Source: Banduia mediterranea
GTDB lineage: Bacteria > Pseudomonadota > Gammaproteobacteria > Nevskiales > Nevskiaceae
NCBI RefSeq assembly: GCF_031846245.1
Contig: NZ_JAVRIC010000002.1
Span: 124,001 to 188,000, forward strand
DNA: 64,000 nt
Direction of reading: 5' to 3'
Below the pieces are notes generated by a model, which worked only from the letters and a program-made list of their open reading frames with translations, was not told where the DNA came from and ran no database searches. Below, one piece after another: positions 33,911-42,721 of the stretch. Each line of letters starts with the position of its first letter. Positions within the stretch are counted from its first letter, which is position 1. A program made the position numbers and the translations under genes.

Positions 33911-34066
33911 TAATGTGAATCACGCGCGGCGTGATGCTGCCGACCTACCCTCGCCCGCTTGCTTGCGGGAGAGGGGACCGCTCGCGAATGCGAGCGGTGG
34001 GTGAGGGCAACGGCCATGCCGCAGGCGATTCATTCTGCCAGGTGCTGCTTGTGCGGCATGGCCGTT
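33911..34066 (+). repeat. REP-like intergenic repeat, copy A
   Basis: 156 bases between two SDR genes that match 57115-57267 in inverted orientation with only scattered differences. Contains the hairpin ACCGCTCGC-GAAT-GCGAGCGGT (33977-33998) and a second stem around CTCGCCCGC/GCGGGAGAG. Two copies in 64 kb imply a dispersed element of the chromosome. Confidence 0.8.
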
Positions 34067-34088
34067 GGATCGGTGGTGCGCACAGCAC

Positions 34089-34916
34089 TCACTGCGCAGT
34101 CATGCCTGAGTCCACCATCTGCTCTGAGCCGGTGGTCTTGCGCGAGGCGTCGCTGGCCAGGAACAGCACCGCGTTCGCCACGTCGCGCGGCTCGGCGATG
34201 CCGACCGGGTGCGCCATGGCCATGGCCGCATCCGCCGTGGCGGCATCCGGCACCATGCCCAGGCGCACCATGCCGCCCATCACGCTGTCACCCATCGGCG
34301 TCTTGACGATGCCCGGATGCACGGAGTTGATGCGGATGCCGGTCTTGAGCGCGGCGCACTCAACCGCCGTGGCCTTCGTCAGCAGCCGCACCGCGCCCTT
34401 CGAGGCGCAGTACGCGGACAGGCCGGGCGTGCCGATGAAGCCTGCCGCCGACGACAGGTTGACGATACTGCCCCCGCGGCCCGCCGCGCCGCCCGGCCGC
34501 ATGGCACGCACCGCGTGCTTGATGCCGAGGAACACGCCGTCCACGTTGACCGTCATAATCCGGCGGAATTCCTCCAGCGTCGTGTCGGTCACGAAGCTCA
34601 TCGACTCCACGCCGGCGTTGTTGACCAGCACATCCAGCCCGCCCAGTCGCGCCACGGTCTGCGCGATGACCTGTTCCCAGTGATCCTCGCGCGTCACGTC
34701 CTGCACCATCGATACCGCACTTCCGCCGGCCGAGCCGATCTGCGCCGCCACCTGTTCTACACCGGCGGAGTCGATGTCGGTCAGCATCACGGCCGCCCCC
34801 GCGGCGGACAGCGTGCGCGCCACCTCCGCGCCAATGCCACGCCCGGCGCCGGTCACCAGCGCCACCTTGCCCGACAGGGAAAATGCGCCGTGACCCGGCG
34901 CTGCATTACTGCTCAT
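34089..34916 (-). CDS. Short-chain dehydrogenase/reductase
   Basis: 275 residues. TGAGRGIG, LVNNAGVESM, NLSSAAG and AYCASKGA. The start ATG 34916 has GAGGAG 8 bases upstream; the much longer upstream frame is a shadow of the methyltransferase gene. Has the SDR layout of 20-beta/3-alpha hydroxysteroid dehydrogenases and cyclohexanol-type dehydrogenases; function unassigned. Confidence 0.86.
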   Translation of the reverse strand: MSSNAAPGHGAFSLSGKVALVTGAGRGIGAEVARTLSAAGAAVMLTDIDSAGVEQVAAQIGSAGGSAVSMVQDVTREDHWEQVIAQTVARLGGLDVLVNNAGVESMSFVTDTTLEEFRRIMTVNVDGVFLGIKHAVRAMRPGGAAGRGGSIVNLSSAAGFIGTPGLSAYCASKGAVRLLTKATAVECAALKTGIRINSVHPGIVKTPMGDSVMGGMVRLGMVPDAATADAAMAMAHPVGIAEPRDVANAVLFLASDASRKTTGSEQMVDSGMTAQ

Positions 34917-34980
34917 AAAACGTCTCCTCAATGAGGGTTGTCTGGTTTTGGGTGCGAATTTTGGGTGCGAACGGTCGCAG

Positions 34981-35835
34981 TCAGATCGCGGACGACGGCG
35001 CCGCCACGCGCGCCTCGACGACCCGCACGCTGCGCGAAATGCCCGTTGCGTCGCCCAGGGCCTCGGCATGGTCGCCGGGGTCCAGCAAGCGCGCGTCCGC
35101 AAAGCCGCATTCGCGCAGCGCCTGCTCTGCGGCGGACGTCTGCGCGAAATGCAGATGGACCTTGCCACGCACGAAGGCCGACAGGAAATGGATGAACGGC
35201 GTCGCCCCCTTGCCTCCAACGTCCGAGGACAGGAACAGGTCGGACCAGTAGGCGCCGCAGGAGAAGCCGGCGAGCTCCTTCGCAAAGCGCCGCCACATGC
35301 CGCGCACGGCCGCCTCGGAAAAGTAATTGACCAAGCCTTCCGTGACGATGGCCATTCCGCGGCTGCGGTCAAGGCCCGCGCACAGGGCCGACAGGCTCAG
35401 CGGCCCCTCGTCCGCGAGGGCGTCGAACGCGACCACGCGATGCCCCGGCGAAGCCCCCATTTTTTTCAGGGCCGCGCGCTTGAGCGCCGCCATGCCGGGC
35501 AGGTCGGCCTCGATGTACTCGATCCGATCACCGAAACGCTGCTTGAAACGCCATCCTCGCGGCGACAGCCCAGCCGCGATCTCCACGACCTGCGTGATCG
35601 CGCCGCTCTCGACGGCCTGGACCAGTCGGGCGTCGATCAGCCGGTGCCGGGTCAGCAGAAACTGGTCGACATCCGGGACGCCGGCCCGCCGCGCCACGCG
35701 CACCACGGGTTGCAGCAGCGTATACATGGCGCGCCCGCGGAAACTCTCCAGCGCACGGTGCGAAAGGCCGTTGCGCGCCCAGACCATACCGGTGTAGTGC
35801 GCGGTGGGGCTGATACGGGAATCGCTCGACGACAT
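34981..35835 (-). CDS. Class I methyltransferase of the leucine carboxyl methyltransferase (PPM1/LCMT) family
   Basis: 284 residues. VVEIAAGLSPRG is the glycine-rich SAM-binding loop, EADLPG the acidic end of strand 2, and IVTEGLVNYF the family-typical LCMT motif. Bacterial members methylate carboxyl or other groups of mostly unknown small molecules. Strong AGGAGG precedes ATG 35835. It lies 64 bases upstream of an SDR in the same direction; a methyltransferase in an otherwise oxidative cluster is unexpected. Confidence 0.82.
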   Translation of the reverse strand: MSSSDSRISPTAHYTGMVWARNGLSHRALESFRGRAMYTLLQPVVRVARRAGVPDVDQFLLTRHRLIDARLVQAVESGAITQVVEIAAGLSPRGWRFKQRFGDRIEYIEADLPGMAALKRAALKKMGASPGHRVVAFDALADEGPLSLSALCAGLDRSRGMAIVTEGLVNYFSEAAVRGMWRRFAKELAGFSCGAYWSDLFLSSDVGGKGATPFIHFLSAFVRGKVHLHFAQTSAAEQALRECGFADARLLDPGDHAEALGDATGISRSVRVVEARVAAPSSAI

Positions 35836-36059
35836 GGCACCGTCCTCCTGTTTGTCGGGTCAGAACGGTCCGGCACGCGACCGGCAACGCTCGGTGTACC
35901 CTTTTCTTTTGTCGTGAGTAGCGCGGTTACGCACTTCTCGCGAAGCGGATCATCGCAGGGTCTCGATCCCGACGCCAGCCAGTCAGTAACCGGTCCCGAT
36001 GGCCAGGGCGCCACCCGGCTGCCAGGGCGGCCTGGACCGTCTCCCTTTACGCGCGCCGG

Positions 36060-36845
36060 CTACGGGCTGCCGGACGCCACCGCGTGCAGCAGTCGCTGCA
36101 CGCCCTCCTCCACCGCCAGCCGGGCCTGATGCTGCGGATGATGGCCCACCCCCGGCAGGGCAGCCACCTCGATTCGCGTGCGGGCATGGGCGATCAGCGC
36201 CTGCGCGCTCGGTCGCCAGCCGTATTCGTCGTCCTGCCCGAACAGCGCTTGGACCGGACACCGCACCGCGGCGATCTGCGCGCTCATGTCCCAGGTGGAC
36301 GATTCGGGGGCCGTCCAGGCGTCGTACCAGCCCCAGAACATGGCGTCGGTGTTGTCACCGTGATGGCGGCGCAGGCGCTCGTTGAGCCCGCCCGATTCAA
36401 AGGCCGTCTTGGCCTGGGTCATGGCCTGGATCATGGCGGGCTCCAGCGCCACCGTCGGGGCGCAGGCCATCACGCCCACCACCGTTTCCGGGTGGGCTGC
36501 CGCTGCCAGAATGCCCATGGCCCCACCGTCGCTGTGGCCCAGAATCAGCGCCTGACCGACGCCGCAGGCGCCCAGCACCTCCTCGAACGCCGGACCGGAC
36601 TCCTCGTGGCGGTACACCAGCCGCCGCCTTTCGGCCAGCTTCTCAGACCGGCCGTGACCGTATCGGTCATAGGACACCACCGGCAGGCCGGTGAGCACGT
36701 GCAGGCGCTCCGGCAGGTCTTTCCAGGTGCTGGTGCAATCCAGCCCACCGTGCATCAGCACCCAGGCCGGCGCGTCGGCCTGCACATCGCCCCACTGGCT
36801 GACGGCCAGACGGCGACCGCGGGCATTGATATCGAAGGATTTCAT
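36060..36845 (-). CDS. Alpha/beta hydrolase, serine nucleophile
   Basis: 261 residues. HGGLDCTSTW near residue 32 (oxyanion), nucleophile elbow GHSDGG with Ser105, acid Asp in FGQDDEYG and His in GVGHHPQHQ. Ser-type hydrolase of the esterase/C-C hydrolase class. Its promoter region is shared with the divergent + strand operon and contains site B. Between its stop and the methyltransferase gene are about 220 bases without a recognisable gene. Confidence 0.85.
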   Translation of the reverse strand: MKSFDINARGRRLAVSQWGDVQADAPAWVLMHGGLDCTSTWKDLPERLHVLTGLPVVSYDRYGHGRSEKLAERRRLVYRHEESGPAFEEVLGACGVGQALILGHSDGGAMGILAAAAHPETVVGVMACAPTVALEPAMIQAMTQAKTAFESGGLNERLRRHHGDNTDAMFWGWYDAWTAPESSTWDMSAQIAAVRCPVQALFGQDDEYGWRPSAQALIAHARTRIEVAALPGVGHHPQHQARLAVEEGVQRLLHAVASGSP

Positions 36846-36940
36846 GGTCTACAGGGTCCTGACTCGCGATCGCCGGAGAAGCGACGGCCTGTGCGGCTTG
36901 CGGATCGTCCACGCACGGCGGACGACCTCCCGCGTGGAGC

Positions 36941-36971
36941 TTGACTCAGTCTAACGTTTGTTTGGTATGAT
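36941..36971 (+). promoter_or_regulatory. Divergent-region promoter with CTAAC-N4-GTTNG site B
   Basis: TTGACT (36941-36946), 19-base spacer, TATGAT (36966-36971) on the + strand, about 90 bases before the first gene of the Liu/Atu-like operon. The inverted repeat CTAAC-GTTT-GTTTG (36951-36964) lies wholly between the two elements, an arrangement suited to repression. It is also 106 bases upstream of the divergent hydrolase. Confidence 0.6.
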
Positions 36972-37060
36972 ATTCAAGCTCGGTTCGCCTCCGGCCCGGC
37001 GAATCATCCGGCACTGCAGGCCGGCACCCCACTCCGACGAAGCACACCACGAGTATCAGC

Positions 37061-38227
37061 ATGATCCTCACCGACGAACAACGCGCCCTGCGCGAATCCG
37101 CCCGCCGCTTCGCTGAAAAGAAGCTGCTCCCGGATTACCAGAAGCGCGAACGCTCCGAGCGGCTGGACCGCGATCTGGTGCGAGAGATGGGCGAGCTGGG
37201 CCTGATCGCGCCCGACATGCCCGAACAGTTCGGCGGCCTGGGCGCCAGCGGGCTGAGCACCGGCATCGTGATCGAGCAGATCGGCTGGGGCGACATCAAC
37301 GTGAGCTACGTGCCGCTGATGGCCTCGCTCACCGGCAAGGTGCTGGCCGCGCACGCGCGCCCCGAGATCGCAGAGCGCTGGCTGCCGGCGATGATCCGCG
37401 GCGAGAAGATCACTGCGCTGGGGCTCACCGAGCCGCGCGGCGGCTCGGATGCCGCCAACCTCGTGCTCAAGGCGCGCCGCGATGGTGACCAGTACGTGCT
37501 CAGCGGCGAGAAGACTTCGATCAGCTTCGCCGATCAGGCCGACGCCATCGTGCTGTTCGCCCGCACCGGCACGGTGGAGGATGGTGCCCGCGGCGTCAGT
37601 GCCTTCCTGGTGCCGCTGGACCTGCCGGGCATCCAACGCACGCATTTCAACGACTCCGGCAGCCGCATCATCGGCCGCGGCTCGGTGTTCTTCGATGATG
37701 TGCGCATCCCCGCCAACCATCTGCTTGGCGACGAGGGAAAGGGTTTCATCCAGGTGATGCAGGGTTTCGACTACAGCCGCGTGCTGATCGCGCTGCAATG
37801 CATCGGCTCAGCCCAGGCATCGCTGGACGAGGCCTGGGCCTACACCAAGGAACGCATGGCCTTCGGCGCGCCGCTGGCGCAGTACCAGGGCGTGAGCTTC
37901 CCGCTGGCCGAGTACGATACGCTGCTCGACGCCGCGCGCCAGCTCAGCTACCACGCGCTGGAGTTGCGCGACCACGGCGAGGCGCACACCGCCGAGGCGG
38001 CGATGGTGAAGTGGCTCGCCCCCAAGACTGCGGTCGACACCATCCACCAGTGCTTGCTGACCTTCGGCCACTACGGCTGGTCCATGGACCTGCCTCACCA
38101 GCAGCGCCTGCGCGACGTGATGGGCCTGGAAATCGGCGACGGCACCGCGCAGGTGATGAAGCTGATCGTGGCGCGCGAGCGCGTCGGCCGCGTCGTCGTG
38201 CAGTACGCCAAGGACGGCAAGAAATGA
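37061..38227 (+). CDS. Acyl-CoA dehydrogenase, cyclic/branched-chain type (operon 7, first gene)
   Basis: 388 residues. TEPRGGSDAANLVLKA, SGEKTSISFADQAD and a C-terminal LGLEIGDGTAQVMKLIVARE. The ending and the GDINVSYVPL segment remind me of cyclohexanecarboxyl-CoA dehydrogenases; isovaleryl- or citronellyl-type dehydrogenases are alternatives given the carboxylase downstream. It is the first gene after site B and overlaps the crotonase start by four bases. Confidence 0.86.
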   Translation: MILTDEQRALRESARRFAEKKLLPDYQKRERSERLDRDLVREMGELGLIAPDMPEQFGGLGASGLSTGIVIEQIGWGDINVSYVPLMASLTGKVLAAHARPEIAERWLPAMIRGEKITALGLTEPRGGSDAANLVLKARRDGDQYVLSGEKTSISFADQADAIVLFARTGTVEDGARGVSAFLVPLDLPGIQRTHFNDSGSRIIGRGSVFFDDVRIPANHLLGDEGKGFIQVMQGFDYSRVLIALQCIGSAQASLDEAWAYTKERMAFGAPLAQYQGVSFPLAEYDTLLDAARQLSYHALELRDHGEAHTAEAAMVKWLAPKTAVDTIHQCLLTFGHYGWSMDLPHQQRLRDVMGLEIGDGTAQVMKLIVARERVGRVVVQYAKDGKK

Positions 38228-39009
38228 GCGCACCGGTCCTTGTCAGCGCCGACGGCGCCGTCGGCATCCTGGAGTTGGCGCGGCCGGACAAGTTCAACTG
38301 TCTGTCGATGGCGACCTGGCGCCTGATCGGCGAATCGCTGGCGAGCTTCGAGGAGCCGGGCTCGGGCGTGCGCGTGGTGCTGATTCGCGCCCAGGGCAAG
38401 CACTTCTGCACTGGTGCGGACCTGGACGAGGTGCAGGGCCTGCGCGCCGACCGCGCCGGACTGGACAGCTTCCTGCACAGCGGCCACGACGTGCTGCGCG
38501 CCATGGAGGCCAGTCCGCTGCCGATCGTCGCCGCCTGCCAGGGGCTGTGCCTCGCCGGCGGGCTGGAACTCATGCTCGGCTGCGATACGGTGTTCGCAGC
38601 GCGCGGGGCGCGCTTCGGCGACCAGCACGCGCAGTTCGGCCTGATACCGGGCTGGGGTGGCAGCCAGCGCCTCACCCGCCTGGTCGGCCTGCGTCGCGCC
38701 ATGGACCTGTTCTGCAGCGCGCGCTGGCTGGAGGCCGATACCGCGCTGGCCTGGGGCCTGGTCAACGAGGTGGTGGACACCGAAGCCCTGCACGAACACG
38801 CGCTGGCCTGGTGCCGCACCGCGGCCACGCGCAGCGCCTCGGGGCTTGCAGCCATGAAGCGCTTGGCGCGCGAGGGTTTGGACCAGCCGCTGGCTCAGGG
38901 GCTGGCGCTGGAAATCGCGCTCGCCGTCGACGCGCTGCAGGACACCGACGTCAGCGAGGGCCTGGCCGCGTTCCAGGCGCGCCGCACGCCGGCGTTCAAG
39001 GCGCGCTGA
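38224..39009 (+). CDS. Enoyl-CoA hydratase family protein with one altered catalytic acid
   Basis: 261 residues. HFCTGADLDEV forms the oxyanion-hole segment; the first Glu is kept in LAGGLELMLGCD but the second, usually PEI-x-LG-x-x-P, reads QHAQFGLIP, placing His at that site. Related changes are known in crotonases with unusual substrates. By position it could hydrate the 3-methylglutaconyl- or isohexenylglutaconyl-type product of the carboxylase (inference). Overlaps the ACAD gene (ATGA). Confidence 0.85.
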   Translation: MSAPVLVSADGAVGILELARPDKFNCLSMATWRLIGESLASFEEPGSGVRVVLIRAQGKHFCTGADLDEVQGLRADRAGLDSFLHSGHDVLRAMEASPLPIVAACQGLCLAGGLELMLGCDTVFAARGARFGDQHAQFGLIPGWGGSQRLTRLVGLRRAMDLFCSARWLEADTALAWGLVNEVVDTEALHEHALAWCRTAATRSASGLAAMKRLAREGLDQPLAQGLALEIALAVDALQDTDVSEGLAAFQARRTPAFKAR

Positions 39010-39037
39010 AACCCACTTTGCTTCTTTTTCAGAATCG

Positions 39038-40645
39038 ATGAGCATCCTGAATTCGCGCGTTTCGCCGCGCAGTGACAGCTTCACCCTGAACCAAGCGGCC
39101 TATGCCGAGCGCATCGCGCGCCTGCACGCTCTGCGCGCCGCGGCGCGTGCCGGCGGCTCCGAGAAGATGCGCTCCAAGCACCTGGCGCGGAACAAGGTGC
39201 TGCCGCGCGACCGCATCGAACTGCTGGTGGACCCTGGCTCGCCGTTCCTGGAACTGGGCGAGCTGATCGGCGACGGCCACTATGACGGCGTGCCGCCGGG
39301 TGCGGGCATCATCACCGGCGTGGGCCTCGTCAGCGGCCGACCGTGCATGATCATCGCCAATGACGCCACGGTGAAGGGCGGCACCTACTTCGGGCTCACC
39401 TGCAAGAAGCACGTGCGTGCACAGACCTTCGCCTGGCAGCACCGGCTTCCCTGCATCACGCTGGTGGACAGCGGCGGCGCCTTCCTGCCGGACATGGCCA
39501 ACATCTTTCCTGACGATGGCCAGTTCGGCTCCATCTTCCACAACCAGATCGGCATGTCCGGCGACGGCATCCCGCAGATCGCGGTGGTGATGGGCCCCTG
39601 CACTGCAGGTGGCGCCTACATCCCGGCGCTGTGCGACGAAGTGGTGATCGTGCGCGGCCAGGGCTACATGTACCTGGGCGGCCCGGAACTCACCTACGCC
39701 GCCACCAGCGAGGTGGTGGACAACGAGACCCTCGGCGGTGCGGCCATGCACTGCGGCAAGAGCGGTGTGACCGACCACATCGCCGAGGACGACCGCCACG
39801 CGCTGCTGATCGCCCGCAACATCGTGCGCGAACTGGGCCAGGCGCCGGCCTCGCGCCGCCGCCAGGAGCCTGCGCGGCCGCCGCGCTTCGACCCGGCGGA
39901 GATCTACGGTATCGTCTCGCGAGATCCGAAATTCCCTACCGACACGCGCGAGATCCTCGCGCGCCTGGTCGACGACAGCGAGTTCCAGGAGTTCAAGCCG
40001 CTCTACGGCGAGACCCTGCTGACCGGCTTCGCGCGCATTCACGGCTACGAGATCGGCATCCTGGCCAGCAACGGCGTGCTGTTCCCGGAAAGCGCGATGA
40101 AGGGCACGCACTTCATCAACCTGTGCTGCCAGCGCGACATCCCGCTGCTGTTCGTCAGCGACGTCACCGGCTTCATGGTCGGCAAGGACGTGGAGCAGGT
40201 GGGCATCGCCAAGCACGGCGCCAAGATGATCACCGCGATGAGCTCGGCGCGCGTGCCCAAGTACACACTCAACATCGGGGCCGCATACGGTGCCGGCTAT
40301 CTGGCCATGTGCGGCCGGCCGTTCAAGCCCACCGCGATGTTCGCCTGGCCCAACGGCCGCTCCGCGATCATGGGTCCCGACCAGGCGGCGATGGTGCTGG
40401 CGATGGTACGCGAGGCCAACCTCAAGGCTGCGGGCAAGACCTGGACCGCCGAGGAACAGGAGGCCTTCAAGGCGCCGACGCGCAAGATCTACGAAGACTT
40501 CCAGGGCGCGCACAACTTCGCCAGCCACGGCTGGATCGACGGCGTGATCGACCCCCTGGAAACCCGCGCCACGCTCGCGCTGCTGCTCGAACTCGCCGCC
40601 CGCGTGCCGGCGCGCGAGACGCACTTCGGCGTGTTCCGCTTCTGA
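39038..40645 (+). CDS. Acyl-CoA carboxylase beta subunit (carboxyltransferase)
   Basis: 535 residues, the size of methylcrotonyl-/geranyl-CoA carboxylase beta subunits. Two crotonase-like halves with GPCTAGGAYIPALCDE and GAAYGAGYLAMCGR (oxyanion/CoA-binding loops), GGTYFGLTCKKHVRAQ and a final FGVFRF. It transfers carboxyl from carboxybiotin to an unsaturated acyl-CoA. The TGATG overlap with the next gene couples it to the biotin-carrying subunit. Which of 3-methylcrotonyl-, geranyl- or another 3-methyl-enoyl-CoA is used cannot be told. Confidence 0.9.
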   Translation: MSILNSRVSPRSDSFTLNQAAYAERIARLHALRAAARAGGSEKMRSKHLARNKVLPRDRIELLVDPGSPFLELGELIGDGHYDGVPPGAGIITGVGLVSGRPCMIIANDATVKGGTYFGLTCKKHVRAQTFAWQHRLPCITLVDSGGAFLPDMANIFPDDGQFGSIFHNQIGMSGDGIPQIAVVMGPCTAGGAYIPALCDEVVIVRGQGYMYLGGPELTYAATSEVVDNETLGGAAMHCGKSGVTDHIAEDDRHALLIARNIVRELGQAPASRRRQEPARPPRFDPAEIYGIVSRDPKFPTDTREILARLVDDSEFQEFKPLYGETLLTGFARIHGYEIGILASNGVLFPESAMKGTHFINLCCQRDIPLLFVSDVTGFMVGKDVEQVGIAKHGAKMITAMSSARVPKYTLNIGAAYGAGYLAMCGRPFKPTAMFAWPNGRSAIMGPDQAAMVLAMVREANLKAAGKTWTAEEQEAFKAPTRKIYEDFQGAHNFASHGWIDGVIDPLETRATLALLLELAARVPARETHFGVFRF

Positions 40646-42660
40646 TGCCTGCCGCCATGAAACCCATCCGCAAGGTCCTGATCGCCAACCGCGGCGAGAT
40701 CGCCTGCCGCATCGCCCGTACCTGCCGCCGCCTGGGTATGGCCGTGGCCGGCGTGCATTCCAGCGCCGACGCGCGCGCACGCCACGTGCGCGAGATCGGC
40801 GAATCCCACCTCATCGGCGATGCCGCGCCCGCGGCAAGCTATCTGAACGTCGAGGCCATCGTGTCCGCCGCGCAGCGTGCCGGGGCAGACGCCATTCACC
40901 CCGGCTACGGCTTCGTCTCGGAGAACCCGGCCTTCGTGCGCGCGGTCGAGGCCGCCGGGCTGGTGTTCGTCGGCCCCACCGCCGAGACCATGGAGCGCCT
41001 CGGCGGCAAGGCCTCGGCCAAGCGCGAGGCGCAGAAGCTCGGCATCCCCACCGTGCCGGGCGATACCATCGGCCTGTCCGACCCCGCGCGCGTCGCGGCG
41101 ACGGTACGCGACTGCGGCCTGCCGGCGTTGCTCAAGGCCGTGGCCGGCGGCGGCGGCCGCGGCATGGCGCTGATCGAAACGCTCGACGGTCTCGACACGC
41201 GCATCGACAGCGCCATGCGCGAGGCCGCACAGGCCTTCGGCAGCGGCGAGATGATCGTGGAGCGCTACCTGCCCGAGGTGCGGCACATCGAGGTGCAGGT
41301 CGCTGGCGATGGCCAGGGCCAGGCGATCCACCTGTTCGAGCGCGAATGCTCGCTGCAGCGCCGCCACCAGAAGGTGATCGAGGAAGCGCCGTCCGCGGGC
41401 CTGGAACCGGGCCTGCGCGCGCGCATCCTGGAGGACGCGCGCCGCCTCGCCGCCGCCCTGCGCTACCGCGGCCTGGGTACGGTGGAGTTCATCGTCGCAG
41501 GCGCGGACTACTACTTCCTGGAGGTCAACCCGCGCCTGCAGGTCGAGCACCCGGTCACGGAGGAAGTCACCGGGCTGGATCTGGTGGAACTGCAGCTGCG
41601 CATCGCCGCCACCGGCTCGCTGGGCCTGACGCAGGAGCAGGTGCAGGTGCAGGGCCATGCTTTCGAGGTACGCATCTACGCCGAAGACACCGACGCCGGC
41701 TTTCTGCCCGGCGCCGGTCAGCTGCACTGGCTGCACTTTCCGGAGGCGCTGCTGCGCGTGGAGAGCGGCGTGGATTCCGGCGACGAGATCACGCCATTCT
41801 ACGACCCCATGATCGCCAAGCTGATCAGCCGCGGCGACACCCGCGCCGAAGCGCTGGAGCGCCTGAGCGCAGGTCTGGCCACTACCGACGTCGTGGGCCT
41901 GACCACCAACGTCGGCTTCCTGCGCACCCTGCTGGCCTGGCCGGAAACGGTGCAGGGCCGCATGCACACCCGGCTGATCGACCAGCGCTGGGCGCCCGGC
42001 GCGGCTGCCGCGCCGGTGGTGTCGGACGAGGCGCTGGCCGCCGTGGCGCTGGACTGGCTGCGCCGCGAGCGCGCGCGCTGCGACTGGGGCGTGTGGACAC
42101 GAGCCGAGTTCAGCGGCTGGCGCACGCGCGCCGGCGCGCACGCGCCATCCACCCAGCCGGCGGTGATCCTGGGCGTATCCGGCCGCAGCTGCGCGGTGCA
42201 CTTCTCTGCGCCCGACGCCAGCGGCATCATCACGCTGCGCCTCGTGGAACCGGAACGCGACCGGACGCTGCGCGCACGCCTTGCGCCGGCCGGCGACAGT
42301 GCTGTGCGCCTGGAGACGGAAACGTTGACGCGCGAGCTGCGCCTGTTCGTGGACGCAAGCGCCACCCTGGTGCACGATGCGCAGGGCAGCTGGCGCGTGG
42401 ACACCACTCCGCCCCTGGCGGCGGCTGCCGCCGCGTCGGTTGCGGAAAGCGCGCTCAAGGCGCCCATGATGGGCAAGGTCGTGGCCGTGCTCGCCGCCGA
42501 GGGCGACACCGTGAGCGCGGGCCAGACGGTGATCGTGCTTGAATCGATGAAGATGGAGCTGCAGGTGCTGGCCGAGCGCGGCGGCCGGCTCGGCGCGCTG
42601 CGCTGTGCCCCGGGCGACATGGTCGGCCGTGGGGACGTGTTATGCGAAGTCGGCGACTGA
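40645..42660 (+). CDS. Acyl-CoA carboxylase alpha subunit (biotin carboxylase plus BCCP)
   Basis: 671 residues. N-terminal biotin carboxylase with KVLIANRGEIACR and HPGYGFVSEN, ATP-grasp glycine loop AGGGGRGM, and EVNPRLQVEHPVTEE; a variable middle domain (about 450-580); and a biotinyl domain whose ESMKMEL motif places biotin on Lys636. It uses ATP and bicarbonate to carboxylate biotin. Start taken at the ATG overlapping the beta-subunit stop; a second ATG four codons later is possible. Corresponds to LiuD/AtuF in Pseudomonas nomenclature. Confidence 0.92.
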   Translation: MPAAMKPIRKVLIANRGEIACRIARTCRRLGMAVAGVHSSADARARHVREIGESHLIGDAAPAASYLNVEAIVSAAQRAGADAIHPGYGFVSENPAFVRAVEAAGLVFVGPTAETMERLGGKASAKREAQKLGIPTVPGDTIGLSDPARVAATVRDCGLPALLKAVAGGGGRGMALIETLDGLDTRIDSAMREAAQAFGSGEMIVERYLPEVRHIEVQVAGDGQGQAIHLFERECSLQRRHQKVIEEAPSAGLEPGLRARILEDARRLAAALRYRGLGTVEFIVAGADYYFLEVNPRLQVEHPVTEEVTGLDLVELQLRIAATGSLGLTQEQVQVQGHAFEVRIYAEDTDAGFLPGAGQLHWLHFPEALLRVESGVDSGDEITPFYDPMIAKLISRGDTRAEALERLSAGLATTDVVGLTTNVGFLRTLLAWPETVQGRMHTRLIDQRWAPGAAAAPVVSDEALAAVALDWLRRERARCDWGVWTRAEFSGWRTRAGAHAPSTQPAVILGVSGRSCAVHFSAPDASGIITLRLVEPERDRTLRARLAPAGDSAVRLETETLTRELRLFVDASATLVHDAQGSWRVDTTPPLAAAAAASVAESALKAPMMGKVVAVLAAEGDTVSAGQTVIVLESMKMELQVLAERGGRLGALRCAPGDMVGRGDVLCEVGD

Positions 42661-42721
42661 TCGCCCCCCACACCCCCGCGTCCGCGGAGCGAATACGCGG
42701 AACGAACAGAGGAGCATCCCG

